Part shown: piece by piece, positions 46,115-56,479 of the stretch | Position numbering within the stretch: position 1 is the first letter of the stretch | Layout of the letters: each line of letters opens with the position of its first letter | NCBI RefSeq assembly: GCF_047511655.1 | Contig: NC_133390.1 | Span: 167,730,083-167,794,082 of the forward strand | Direction: 5' to 3' | Length of the DNA stretch: 64,000 bases | DNA from: Castor canadensis | Taxonomy: Eukaryota > Chordata > Mammalia > Rodentia > Castoridae | Position numbers and translations under genes: made by a program | The notes under the pieces: model-generated | Databases searched by the model: none | Told to the model about the DNA's origin: nothing | Seen by the model: the letters and a program-made list of their open reading frames with translations, nothing else

Positions 46115-46915
46115 TGCTGTCAGGGGACAGCCACTTTGGAAGACAACTTGGTGGTTTCTCACAAAATTAAACATGATCCAACAATTGCACTCCTTGGTGT
46201 TTATCCAAAGGAGTTGAAAACACATGCCCACATAAAAACCTGCACACAGATGTTTATAACAGCTTTATTCATAATTGACAAAACCTGAAGTCAAACAAGA
46301 TGCTCTTAAAATAAATGAGTGATAAACTGTAATACTTCTAGACAATGGAATATTAATTAGCACCCAAAAGAAGTGAATGGTCAAGCCATGGAAAGACCTG
46401 GAGGGAAAAAATAAAACAAACAACCAAAAGGGACAAAAACAAAAGACCTGGAGGAATCTTAAATGCTATTACTAAGAAAAAGAAGACAATACCAAAAGGC
46501 TGTATGCTGCATGATTTCTATTACACGACACTCCTGAAAAGGCAAAGCTATGAAGGAGTATAGAGATCAGTGGTTGCCAGGGATTAGTGCCGAGGGAGGG
46601 ATAAATAGGTAAAGCACAGGGAATTTTTAAGGCAGTGAAATGATTCTGTATGATGCAATGCTGGATACATTCGTCTAAATCCATACAATGTCCAACATGA
46701 AGAGGGAGAAATAATGTAAAGGATGCACTCTGGGTGATGAGACTGTGTCATTATTCATCAGTTGTAACAAATGGGCCATTTGGTTGGAGAAGTTAATAGG
46801 GGGTGGCTATGCATATGCAAGGACAGAGGGTTTATGAGAAATTTCTGTACCTTCTATTTAATTTTTGCTATAAACCTAAAACTACTCTAAAAAATAAAAT
46901 CTTATAAAATAATAT
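46115..46915 (+). mobile_element. Old L1 (L1M-type) 3' end, sense
   Basis: About 800 bases of the L1M 3' region: 'aacaattgcactccttggtg', 'acagctttattcataattga', 'gacaatggaatattaattag', 'cagtggttgccagggattag', ending in an A-rich tail. Its reading frame is broken throughout. A copy of the same 3' UTR section lies 0.7 kb upstream in the same orientation. Confidence 0.88.
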
Positions 46916-47329
46916 AAGCATTAAAGAAAAGAAGCCTAGACTAGGACAGAATGGCACAGGCAGTTAGGTCAGGTTCCAGTAACACAGGCTAGAATTAGGG
47001 AAAGTTTGGAGCTCATGGAGGTTGTCTGGGGATGACCCAGAACACCCGCACCTGGCTGGGAACGGCCCCTGTCCCTCCCCACTCATTCATTATTGGATGG
47101 GAATCTCCTGGGTTTGCCCTCCCCGTGGGTTAGTGTAGGTTCTAAAAACACCTGAAAAAGAAAAAGCATGCTCTCTTTGCCAGAGGACTCCACCTGTGTT
47201 CACCATGCTCCCTTTGTATTTCCTTTCCTAACTTTTAATAAACCCCATTCATACCCACGTGTTCTGCTTGAATTCTTCCACTAGGGAACACAAGGACCAA
47301 GGTCTTCTGAAAACACCATTTTGCTGTCA

Positions 47330-47862
47330 ACACCAGCAAAATGTTTTTAGAACCTACTGGCTTGTTTCACTTGGCATAATGTCTTCAAGATTTGTTCATG
47401 TTGTAATATGTATCAGAATCTCCTTTTTAAAGATTAAATAGTGTTCTGTTGTATTATATACTGCATATAGTTTATTTATTCATCAACCAATGGACATTGG
47501 GTTCTTTCTACCTTCTGGCTATTGTGAGTAATGCTGCTATGAGCATGGATGTACAAATATCTCTTTCAGACCCGCTTTCCAGTTCTTTTGGGTGTATAAA
47601 ATTCCCAGAAGTGGAATTGCTGTATTGTATGGTGATCCTGTGTGTGTGTGTGTGTGTGCGTGCTACTGGGGACTGGGCCCATGCTCACCTTGTAGCACTG
47701 AACACAGACTCTACCCCTGAGTTGTACACCCATTCCAGTATTGGTATCTGTAATTTTTATAAGGAATCACCATACTGCTTTCCACAGTGACTGTACCATT
47801 TTATATTCCTACAGTGCACAGGGTTCAAATTTCCCAACACCCTCACCAAAACTTTTTATTTT
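47330..47862 (-). mobile_element. Old L1 3'-region fragment, antisense, split by an ID SINE
   Basis: 'cacttggcataatgtcttca', 'atggacattgggttctttct' and 'ttcccagaagtggaattgct' are the reverse complement of the L1M 3' region. An ID SINE with a (TG)n head interrupts it at 47636-47742, and L1 resumes with 'tgactgtaccattttatatt'. Confidence 0.85.
47636..47742 (-). repeat. ID-type SINE, antisense, with (TG)n
   Basis: A TG run of about 10 units, then 'tactggggactgggcccatg' and CCCCTGAGTTGTACACCC. Confidence 0.82.
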
Positions 47863-47879
47863 CTGTTGGTTTTGGTGGG

Positions 47880-48258
47880 GAGGGGTTGGTTTTTGGTGGT
47901 TTTTTTTTTTTTTTGGTGTGGGGGTGTTGAAATCAGGTCCTCATGCACTTGCCAGGCAGGTGTGCTGTTACTTGAGCCATGCTGCCAGCCGTTTTTGCTT
48001 TGGTTATTTATTTGCTTGCTTTGGTTGTTTTTTTTTTTTTTTTAAATAGCATCTTACTTTATACCTGGGTGGGCCTGGACTTTAATCCTCCTACTTAGCT
48101 TCCCTGTAGTTGAGAGGACAGGCATGTGCCACTGAGCCCAGCCATTGGTTGAGATGGAGTTCTCATGAGCTTTTTGCCTAGGTTGGCCTTGAACTGCAGT
48201 CTGGACTGTGCCTGCAGAACAGCTAGGATCACAGGCTTGAGTCCCTGTGCCCAACAGT
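47880..48258 (-). repeat. Composite ID/B1/B1 SINE, antisense
   Basis: T-rich head, ID part with 'cacttgccaggcaggtgtgc', then two reverse B1 units ending 'gctaggatcacaggcttgag'. Confidence 0.85.
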
Positions 48259-48344
48259 TGGGGTGTTTTGTTTTGTTTTTAATCATGGCCATCCTTATGT
48301 GTGTGGTTCCACTTTTGTTTTGTTTCATCTCATACTTTGTGCTT

Positions 48345-48866
48345 TGATTTCCTTAGGTTTGTTGAGGTATATGTTACATACAGGAATACTTAGTTTTTTA
48401 GTGCACAGTTCTGTAAGTTTTGACAAATACATAAAATTGCATAGCCACAACAGTGTAGAATGGTTTTGTCATTTCCCTGAGTTCCCTCAAGGCATCTCCA
48501 TGCTGTTAACTCCTCTTCCCACTCCCAGCCCTGACAACAACCCATGTTTTCAGTCCATCTAGTTTTGCCCTTTCTAGACAGTTGTATAGATAGAATCTTG
48601 TGATACGCAGGCGTTTGAATTCAGATTTCTTTCACTTGAGATTCACACATGTTAAGTGTTTCTCTCTTTTCATTGTTGACTAGTATTTCATTCTACAAAT
48701 ATGTTTATCTAATCATTAAAGGACATCTGGACTAGTTTCTGGTTTTCGGTGATTATAAGTAAAGTTACTAACGTTTTTGTAGGAATACAGGTTTTTATTC
48801 ACTTAGGGATGGAATTACTAGATCAAATGGTAATTGCATGCTTAACGTTCTAAGAAACTGCTGAAA
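48345..48866 (-). mobile_element. Old L1 fragment, antisense
   Basis: 'gttctgtaagttttgacaaa', 'ttgcatagccacaacagtgt' and 'ggacatctggactagtttct' belong to reverse L1M 3' sequence. Confidence 0.78.
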
Positions 48867-48994
48867 ATGTGGGGCATAGGGCTGCATGCCTACAGCCCCA
48901 GCACTCGGAGGCAGAGGCAGGAGGCCAGCCTTATGAATTTGAGGGCAGCCTGGGCTACTTAGTGAGACATGGTAAGTCACTCGAAAACAAAAAG
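48867..48994 (+). repeat. B1-type SINE, sense
   Basis: 'tacagccccagcactcggag' and 'gggcagcctgggctacttag'. Confidence 0.85.
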
Positions 48995-49228
48995 TCACTT
49001 GACAATACGTGTGTTTCTAGCTGTAGACTGCTCTGTTCCTTTGGTCTGTATGTCCTTCCTTTTACCAGAAACATATTCTCTTCATTCCTTTATAGTAAAT
49101 CTTATCATCTGTCTTGATCACTGTAACTTTATAGTAACATTTGAAAACAGATAGTGAGTTCTCCAACTGTTTTTGTTCTTCAAAATGGTTTTGGTTATTG
49201 TTGATTCAATAGAAAATCCTACTAGGAT

Positions 49229-49367
49229 TTTTTTTCTTTTTAAAATTAGCATATATTAATTGAACAAAATGATGTGTTTCATTATGACATTTTCATACAT
49301 GTATATAATGTACCTTGACCATAATCACCTCCCTCATTACCCTTCACCTACCCCTTCCTACCAGGAC
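49229..49367 (-). repeat. L1 3'-end fragment, antisense
   Basis: T-rich start, 'aattgaacaaaatgatgtgt', 'cattttcatacatgtatata' and a C/T-rich end. Confidence 0.7.
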
Positions 49368-49573
49368 TTTTTTTTTTGGCAGCACTGGGGTTTGAACTCA
49401 GGGCCTCACACTTGCTAGACAGGTACTCTTACTGCTTGAGCCACTCAGCCAGCCCTTTTTTTGTGGTGAGGTTTTTCAAGATAGGGTCTCACTAAACAAT
49501 TTACTGGGCTGGCTTTGAACCCCGATCCTCCTGATCTCTGCCTCCTGAATAGCTATGATTACAGGCATGAGCC
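49368..49573 (-). repeat. Composite B1+ID SINE, antisense, long right arm
   Basis: 'tggggtttgaactcagggcc', 'tactgcttgagccactcagc', then reverse B1 to 'gattacaggcatgagcc'. Confidence 0.93.
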
Positions 49574-49699
49574 TACTAGGATTTTGACTTTGCCCTTGGA
49601 CCCTTTGTTCTTAGTGGGCCCTTCTTTTTTGTGTGTGTATTTGCAGTTGAATAGTTTTCTCAACCTGCATCCTACCAGTAGAATTTTGGAGTTCAAAGT

Positions 49700-50054
49700 T
49701 TTTAATTTATTTTATTTATTTATTTATTTTTGGTGGGACTGGGGTTTGAGCTCAGGGCTTCCCACTTGCTATGCAGGAGCTCTGCCTCTTGAGCCACTCC
49801 TCCAAACCTTTCTGCTCTGGTTATTTTGGAGATGGGGTCTTACTTTTTGCTCAAACCAGCCTGAACTGTAGGACTTCTATTTATGCTTCTTGCAGCAACT
49901 GGGATGAGAGCCATGTGCCACTGCACCCAGCTTTTTCTGTTGAGATCAGGTCTCATGGACTTTTTGCCTAGGCTGGTCTGGAACCACAATCTTCCTTATC
50001 TTTGCCTCCCAAGTAGCTAGGATTACAGGCATTAGCCATTGATGCCTGGTTTAA
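49700..50054 (-). repeat. Composite ID/B1/B1 SINE, antisense, with (TTTA)n tail
   Basis: TTTA repeats at 49702-49730, ID part, and two reverse B1 units, the second ending 'gctaggattacaggcattag'. Confidence 0.9.
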
Positions 50055-50731
50055 AATTATTATTCTTAAAATTTTGAAATAATTATAGATTCAAATGAAA
50101 TTGCAAAAATAATACAGAAAGGCGCCATATACCTTCTTCACCCAGTTTATTCCAATGGCAACACCTTTCAAAGAAATAGTACAATATGAAAACAGGAAAG
50201 TGACAAAATGTACAATAACACACAGCCTTACTCACATGTATCAGTGTTGACATTCACTCATGCATGCGTTCTGTCACCAGGAAGATCCCACATGTGCTAT
50301 CCACACTCTCCCTCACCCCTAATCCACGGAAACCACTGACTTCTTATCTCCATAACTGATTTCAAGAATGCTGCATGAATGGAATCGTGCAATACACATC
50401 CTTTGATCTTAGCATCCAGGTTACTGCAGGTATGAATAACTTATTCTCCTTTTTAAAATAAAAAAATCATTGTAGAGTCACAGAAAGTTTAAAATATATA
50501 CATAGAGGTCCTTCACTCACTCATTTTTCCCCACTGATAACATCTTGCGTACTTTTAGTTCTATATCCAAACCATGTGTCAATTCACCACAATCAAGATA
50601 CAGGAACCATCCCATTATCCCAAGGCTCTCTCGTGCTTCTTGTAGCCACATCCATCCCTCCTTCTCTCAGTCCCACCTCCTGGCAATCCCACTCCATCTC
50701 TGTAATTTTCTCATTTCAAGAAGATTACATA

Positions 50732-50832
50732 GTGCTTGCTTCAGCAGCACATATACTAAAATTAGAATGATATGTAGAAGATTAATTTGGCCCCTGCACA
50801 AGGATAACATACAAATTTGTGAAGTGTTCCAT
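50732..50832 (+). pseudogene. U6 snRNA retropseudogene
   Basis: Aligns over nearly the whole U6 snRNA: GTGCTTGCTTCAGCAGCACA at the 5' end, 'tatactaaaattagaatgat', 'ggcccctgcacaaggataac' and 'gaagtgttccat' at the 3' end, followed by an A-rich tail instead of the normal T run. Many differences are C-to-T or G-to-A changes at former CpGs. It lacks the distal and proximal elements of a real U6 promoter as far as I can see, lies in an L1, and is therefore a dead retrocopy. Confidence 0.92.
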
Positions 50833-50854
50833 AAAAAATAATATTATACAAGTG

Positions 50855-50960
50855 GGGGCTAGTACACACCTGCAATCCTAGCACTCAGGTAGCTGAGGCA
50901 GGAGGTTCACAAGTGTAAGTCCAGCTTGGACTATGTAGCAAGACTCTATCTCAAAAAAAA
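50855..50960 (+). repeat. B1-type SINE, sense
   Basis: 'ctgcaatcctagcactcagg' and 'agcaagactctatctcaaaa'. Confidence 0.88.
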
Positions 50961-51618
50961 TGTCCTTTATAGTCTTCCAAGTTCTTGAGTATATCAATAA
51001 TTTGCTCGTTTCTTGCTGAGTAGTATTCCCTGGTATGGATGTGCTACAGTTTGACAATTCACCCGTTGAAGAGCATTTAAGTTGTTTCTAATTTAAGGCT
51101 ATTTCATACAGAGCTGCTAGAGACACTTACATACAAGATTGTGTGTGGACATACTTTTCACTTTGCCACAGTTTTATTTCTCTGGAATAAATGTCAAGAA
51201 GTATGGTTGCTCAATCATATGGTAAGTATATGTTTAGTTTTCTAAGAAACTGCCACACAATTTTCAAGAGTGACTATATCATTTTACATTCCCACCAGCA
51301 ATGTATGAATGACACAGCTTTCTGCATCCTGGTTTGCTTTTTCATTTTATCTAATATATATTTAGTGATACTTTATCATGGTCTTTATTTGCATTTCTCT
51401 AATGGGTATTGATGTTGAACATATTTTAATATGTTTTTATCTCTACAACTTTTTTGATAAAATGTGTGTTCATGTCTTTTGTCCATTTTTGCCCAATTGG
51501 ACTTTTTGTTTGTTTTTAACTTTTGAGATTTGAAAGGTCTCTTATGTATTTCCTATATGAGTCCTTTATAGGATATGTGATGTGATTTACAAATATTTTC
51601 TTCCCGCATTTGCATACC

Positions 51619-51708
51619 TTTTTTTTTTGGTGGTACTGGGGTTTGAACTCAGGGCCTCAGACTTGCTAGGCAGATGCTCTACTGCTTGAGTCACTCCACC
51701 ATCCCAGA
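51619..51708 (-). repeat. ID-type SINE, antisense (long form)
   Basis: 'tggggtttgaactcagggcc', TCAGACTTGCTAGGCAGATG and 'gagtcactccaccatccc'. Confidence 0.93.
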
Positions 51709-51891
51709 CCTTTCATTTCCTTTTCTTGCCTTATTGTGCTGCCTAGGACTTCTAATACTTCATTGAGTAAAAGTAGTGGGAGCAAACAACCTTGCTTTGT
51801 TCTTGCTCTTAAGGAGAAAACAAATAATCTTTCACCACTAAGTGTGATGTTATCTATAGTTTAATTTTTATTAATTTCATTATGTAGCCCA

Positions 51892-52100
51892 GCCTTTTTT
51901 TTTGGCAGCACTGGGGTTTGAACTCAGTGCTAGGCAGGTGCTCTACCACTCAAACCAATCCCCTAGCCCTGTTTTGTGTTGGGTGTTTTCAAGCTAAGGT
52001 CTCCTGAACTATTTGCCTGGGGCTGGCTTTGAACCACATTCTCCTGATCTCTGCCTCCTCAGTAGGATTACAAGTGTGAGCCACCAGCACCTGGTTTATA
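51892..52100 (-). repeat. Composite B1+ID SINE, antisense
   Basis: 'tggggtttgaactcagtgct', 'ctagccctgttttgtgttgg', then reverse B1 to 'ggattacaagtgtgagccac'. Confidence 0.9.
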
Positions 52101-52355
52101 GCTTAGATTTCTGAGTGCTAGGATTACAGTCATGTACCACTGCTCCTGGATGGAGTTAGGTTTTTTTGCAGGTGGTCTTTTCTTTTTTTTTTTTTTTCCT
52201 TTCTGTCAATATTCTTGAAACAGGATCTCATGCTATAGCCCAGGATGGCCTGGAACTCTTATGTAGTCCACCAAGGCTTGACTCAAACTTGAGACCTTCC
52301 TGCATCTGCCTCCCCAGTACTGGGATTACAGACATGTACCTCCATGTCTGGCTTT
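52101..52355 (-). repeat. B1-type SINEs, antisense (fragment plus full copy)
   Basis: A B1 end (AGTGCTAGGATTACAGTC) at 52113-52152 and a full reverse B1 from 52180 to 52355 ('tgaaacaggatctcatgcta', 'cagtactgggattacagaca'). Confidence 0.82.
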
Positions 52356-52430
52356 GGAGGTGGTCTTTATCAAGTTCAAAGTTATCTTCTATTCCTAATT
52401 TGTTGAGTTTTTATCATGAATAAGGATTTT

Positions 52431-52504
52431 TGTTGGTGGGATTGGGGTTTGAACTCAGGGCTTTACATTTGCTAGATAGGTGCTCTACAAGCCTCCAGCC
52501 TCGT
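52431..52504 (-). repeat. ID-type SINE, antisense
   Basis: 'gggattggggtttgaactca', GGGCTTTACATTTGCTAG, truncated at its far end. Confidence 0.85.
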
Positions 52505-52702
52505 GAATGAGTTTTGAATTTTGTTGGACTTTTTTTTTCTGTATCAATTCATACAACCATGTGATTTTTTTCCCTTAGTTCATTATTTTTCATAGGTTAC
52601 ATTAAGTGGTTTCTGAATATGAAACCAGGCTAGCATCCCTGAATAATCCCACTTTACGTTGGTATATAATTTGCTTTATGTTTCTGGATTCAGTTTCCTA
52701 AT

Positions 52703-53329
52703 ACAGCAGTTCCCTACCCCCCCCCACCTTGATTCGTGGTTTCACCTTTGTGGTTTCAGGTATTTGTAGTCAACTTTGGTCCAAAACTATTAAATGGAAA
52801 ATTTCAAAATAAGCCATTCATAAGTTCTAAGTTACCCACCATTCTGAGTAGCTTGAAAATCCTCCCCAGGGTGTGACTCAGTCCCTGCCCAGCGTATTCA
52901 CACGGTATTTAGTCCTTTAGTCACTTAATAGCTGTCTCGGTTATCAGGTTGATTGTCACAGCACTGCTTATTCAAGTAACCCTTAGATCATTTAATAACG
53001 GCCCTTAAGCGCAAAGGCACTGATGCTGGTGACTCAGATAGGCCAAAGAAAAGCTGTAAGTACTTTCTTTAAATGAAATGGTGGAAGTACAGTAAGATAT
53101 TTTAGAGACAGAGATACCACATTCACACAATTTTTATTGTTGATTGTTGTATCTTATTATTATTGATCTCTTACTATACCTAATTTGTAAACTAAACTTT
53201 ATCATGGGTGTGTATGTATAGGAAAAAGTCATCTATACAGGGTTCTGTATGGTACTGTCCTCAGTTGCAAACATCCACAGAGGTTAAGTATGGAACATAT
53301 CATGCACAGATAAGAGGAAACTACTATAT
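52703..53329 (+). mobile_element. Tigger/pogo-type DNA transposon, internally deleted
   Basis: Starts CAGCAGTTCCCTACCCCC after TA and ends 'gataagaggaaactacta' before TA. 'tggtttcaggtatttgtagt', 'ttaaatggaaaatttcaaaa' and 'taatagctgtctcggttatc' match the 5' part of Tigger-class elements. A remnant of the transposase start (near 52998-53095, codons resembling PKRK...DAGDSD...PKKS) is visible, but the transposase body is missing, so it is not functional. Confidence 0.82.
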
Positions 53330-53756
53330 TTTGTTGAGGGTTTTTGTGTCTATTTAATGAGGGATGTTCATCCATGTTGTGTAGATCTTTGAAGTGGTAG
53401 AGTGTTATTAGAGAGTGAACTTAAATTAGTATGAATGTATATTACAGACTCTAAGGAACCACTTAAAATTTTAAAACAAGCATAATTATAGGCTAAGAGA
53501 GAAGAGAAAATAGAATTACATAAAATGCTCAATTGAAGCCTGAGAAGGCAGAAAAAGAGAGGAAGAAAAAAAAAAAACAAAGAACAAGTGCAACAAATGG
53601 ACAAGTTAAAACTATGGTTAAGTATTAGATCAGTGATATAAGTCATCACATTAAATGTGAATTGCCTAGATATGGCAGTTAAAAGACCAAGATTGCCAGA
53701 AAGTATTAAAAAAAAAAAACTAGACCCAACTATATGTTACATAAAAAACCCACTTT

Positions 53757-54002
53757 AGCTGGGCAGGGGGATTTTGAGCTGGAGGCTAGTTGGGCTACAT
53801 AGCGATACCATATCTCAAAATAACAACCACAACCCCCCCCAACCTACTTTATTTCTTTTTTTTTTATTATAAATTTTTATTAGGATATATTCATTTTACT
53901 GGGGGGATTCGAAGTGACAATTCCAATCAGACCTATATTGTACATTATTTATATTTCCCTCATTGTCTCTCCCACTCAGCCTCCTCCCCATCCCCCAACC
54001 TA
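53757..54002. repeat. B1 fragment and antisense L1 3' end inserted in the L1
   Basis: A headless B1 (53757-53832, 'gttgggctacatagcgatac') then an antisense L1 3' end (53845-53998) with 'ttattaggatatattcattt' and a C-rich end, after which the host L1 resumes with a short repeat of 'acctactttaaat'-like sequence on both sides. Confidence 0.7.
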
Positions 54003-54097
54003 CTTTAAATATAAAGATACAGGTAGTTTAAAAGAAAAGGAATGGATAAAGATGTATCATGCTAACTAATCATAAGATGCTGGGAATATATATGCAT

Positions 54098-54232
54098 TAA
54101 AAATTTTTTTTGTTTGGTTTTTGAGACAGGATAGTAGACAGGTATGTAGTCCAGGCTGACCACAATCTCTTGATCCTCTTGCTTTTGCGGAGGTCCTGGG
54201 ATTACAGACCTGTACCACCATGGCTGGTGGAG
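54098..54232 (-). repeat. B1-type SINE, antisense
   Basis: 'tggtttttgagacaggatag' and 'gtcctgggattacagacctg'. Confidence 0.85.
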
Positions 54233-55106
54233 GAGCAATACTAATTTCAGACAAAGCAGACTTTATAAAAAATTATCAGGGATAAAGAGAGGCATTAAAT
54301 AATAAAGGAGTCCATTCTCCAAGAGGACATAATCTTTCATGTGTATGCTGCAAATGATAGAGCGCCAAAATATGTAAGGCAAAACTAAAACTCCAGGGGG
54401 AAATAGATCCTACCCTTTTTCAGTAATTGGTAAATCTGGCAGGCAGAAAATCAGGAAAGATTAGTTGAGCTGAGTGCCATCATCCATCAGCATGATCTAA
54501 CAGGCATATTAGATCAATATAATACAGCACAATGATATAATACATTATCTAACAATAGCAGAATGCACATTCTTGTAAAGCTCACTTGGATTGTTCAAGG
54601 CACAACACATACTGGACCATAAAATAAAGCTAAACAATGTAAAAGAATAGACATCATACAAAATATGTTCTCTGGTCACAATGGAATTAAACCAGAAATG
54701 TAGAAAATTTCAAGGTATTTGAAGAATAAACAACATACACCTCTAAGTAATACATGGATAGCAGAAGAAATATCTACAGAAACTTATAAATATTTTGAAA
54801 AGTGAAAATACAGTTTGCCAAATTTGTAGAATGCAGCAAAAACTGTGCTTTAAGGAAATTTTATAGCATTAAATGCATAGACTGGATTGAAAAAGAAAGA
54901 CCTAAAACCAACCTGAGTTTTCACCTTCTGAAACCAGAAAAAGCCTAAAATAAGCAGAGGAAACAAATGATAAAAATTAAGAACAGAAATCAATGAAATT
55001 AAAAGTAGAAATAGGAAGATAATAGAAAAAATCAGTGCAACCCAAAACCAATTCTTTGAAGATAAATGAAACTAACAGACCTCTAACCAGGCTAATAACA
55101 ACAAAA

Positions 55107-55127
55107 CATATATATATATATATATAA

Positions 55128-55185
<58 letters not shown>
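55107..55185. repeat. (TA)n microsatellite, interrupted
   Basis: Two TA runs (about 19 and 54 bases) separated by AGAC, inside the sense L1. Confidence 0.97.
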
Positions 55186-55187
<2 letters not shown>

Positions 55188-55189
55188 AA

Positions 55190-55328
55190 ATTAAAGAGAG
55201 GAGCTGATGTGGTAATACATACCTGGAATCCCAACATTCAGGAGGCTGAGACAGAAGGATCACAAGGTCTGCACAGGCTACATACAGAGTTCCAGAACAG
55301 TCTATGCTGCAAGGCAAGACATGAAAGA
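55190..55328 (+). repeat. B1-type SINE, sense
   Basis: 'gctgatgtggtaatacatac', 'ggaatcccaacattcaggag' and a degenerate tail. Confidence 0.82.
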
Positions 55329-55497
55329 GGAGTCATCCCTATTAATTAAATGGACAATCAAAAAGATAATAAAAGGATGTTATGAAAAACTATACCCTCA
55401 AATTTGATAACTTAAATGAAATGTGTCCATTGCATTTTGTTTCATATGTCTTCATCTGGTGCCAAGGTAATATTAGCCTCATTTATAAGTTGGGAAA

Positions 55498-55642
55498 GCT
55501 GGGCAAGATGGTGTGTGCCTATAATCCCAGCAGTCAGGAGATGGAGGCAGGAGGATCATGAGTTCAAGGCCAGCTTAGGCTATATTTTGAATTCCAGAGT
55601 AGCCTGTGTATGAGACCCTGTATCAAAAACAAAACAAGAATA
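55498..55642 (+). repeat. B1-type SINE, sense
   Basis: 'gctgggcaagatggtgtgtg' and 'tcaaggccagcttaggctat', with an A-rich tail. Confidence 0.9.
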
Positions 55643-55769
55643 ACAAAGTTGGGAAGTGTTCTCTTCCATTTTCTGAAATTTATATAAACTGCTTATTCTG
55701 TTATAAACATTGGGTAGAATTCTCCAGTGAAACCATCTGGGCTAATGATTTCTCTTTCAAGAGTTTCAT

Positions 55770-55890
55770 AAGCCAGGAATGGTGAGGCACAACTGTAATT
55801 CCAGCATTTGAGAGGCTATGGCCAGAGGATTGCAAGTTGGAGGACAGCCTGGTCCTCATTGCAAGACCCTTCCAAAAAAAAAAAAAAAGA
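55770..55890 (+). repeat. B1-type SINE, sense
   Basis: 'gccaggaatggtgaggcaca', 'gtaattccagcatttgagag' and an A tail of 15. Confidence 0.88.
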
Positions 55891-55897
55891 TAAATAA

Positions 55898-56097
55898 TTG
55901 GGCACTGGTGGCTCATGCCTGTAACACACCTAGCTACTCAGGAGGCAGAGATTAGGAGGATTGAGGTTTGAAGCCAACCTGGGCAAACAGTTCATGAGAC
56001 CCTATCTTGAAAATACCCATCACAAAAAGGCCTGGTGGTGTGGCTCAGGTGAAGGCCCTGAGTTCAACCCTCAGTACCGCAAAAATAAATAAATACA
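55898..56097 (+). repeat. Composite B1+ID SINE, short right arm
   Basis: 'gggcactggtggctcatgcc', 'ggctcaggtgaaggccctga' and an AAAT-rich tail. Confidence 0.93.
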
Positions 56098-56381
56098 AGC
56101 AAAAAAGAATTTCTTAAAACTACAAATTCCATTTTCTTTATAGTTAGAGAGCTATTTAAATTATTCATATTGGGTAAGTTTTTGCAGGTTGTGCTTTTCA
56201 ATGAATTGTTTCTCAACAAACTTGTCAAATTCACATGTGTAGAACTACTCCTAGTAGTCCTTTTCTATCTTTTTAATGTCTGTGGGAGTCCAGAGGAATA
56301 TACCCTATTGCATTCCTGACATTGATAGGTTAGGTTTTTCTCTCCTTATTCTTTGTCAATCTTTTCTTTTTAAATTTTCTA

Positions 56382-56476
56382 GGGCTAGAGGAATAGCTCA
56401 AAGGGTAGAGTACCTGCCTAGCAAGTGAGAAGCCCTGAAGTTCAAACCCCAGTACTGCCAAAATTAATAAATAAAG
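56382..56476 (+). repeat. ID-type SINE, sense (long form)
   Basis: 'gggctagaggaatagctcaa', 'ggtagagtacctgcctagca' and 'gttcaaaccccagtactgcc'. Confidence 0.93.
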
Positions 56477-56479
56477 TTT

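Larger units (their letters stand above)
50056..51618 (-). mobile_element. Old L1 (L1M-type) 3' region, antisense, with nested U6 and B1
   Basis: Reverse L1M 3' sequence: 'acccagtttattccaatggc', 'gagtagtattccctggtatg', 'aagaaactgccacacaattt' and 'cattcccaccagcaatgtat'. A U6 pseudogene (50732-50832) and a B1 (50855-50958) are inserted within it. Confidence 0.85.
51709..53400 (-). mobile_element. L1 ORF2-region fragment, antisense, with nested SINEs and Tigger
   Basis: Reverse L1 ORF2 sequence appears as separate pieces: 51709-51880, 52361-52430, 52505-52702 and 53330-53400, separated by SINEs and a Tigger element. Only inactivated fragments; no open reading frame survives. Confidence 0.75.
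53401..55423 (+). mobile_element. L1M-type LINE, ORF2 5' half, sense, decayed
   Basis: Collinear ORF2 sequence is interrupted by later insertions. Recognisable pieces: 'cacattaaatgtgaattgcc' (53650), 'ctagacccaactatatgtta' (53720), 'tggtcacaatggaattaaac' (54674), 'acagaaatcaatgaaattaa' (54984), 'caaatttgataacttaaatg' (55399). It corresponds to the endonuclease region and the start of the reverse-transcriptase region. Many stops and frameshifts make it inert. Confidence 0.82.
55424..56380 (-). mobile_element. L1M-type ORF2 fragment, antisense
   Basis: 'tcatctggtgccaaggtaat', 'attctccagtgaaaccatct' and 'gtagtccttttctatctttt' are reverse L1 ORF2 sequence. It abuts the sense L1 at about 55423 and contains B1 and composite SINEs. 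Confidence 0.78.

Noticed and set aside
45455..46915. Possible duplicated host gene exon, because two similar segments occur in tandem
   Set aside because: Both segments match the 3' region of old L1M elements; they are separate LINE pieces, not a gene duplication.
54977..55317. Open frames encoding long Ile-Tyr repeats
   Set aside because: They are translations of the TA microsatellite.
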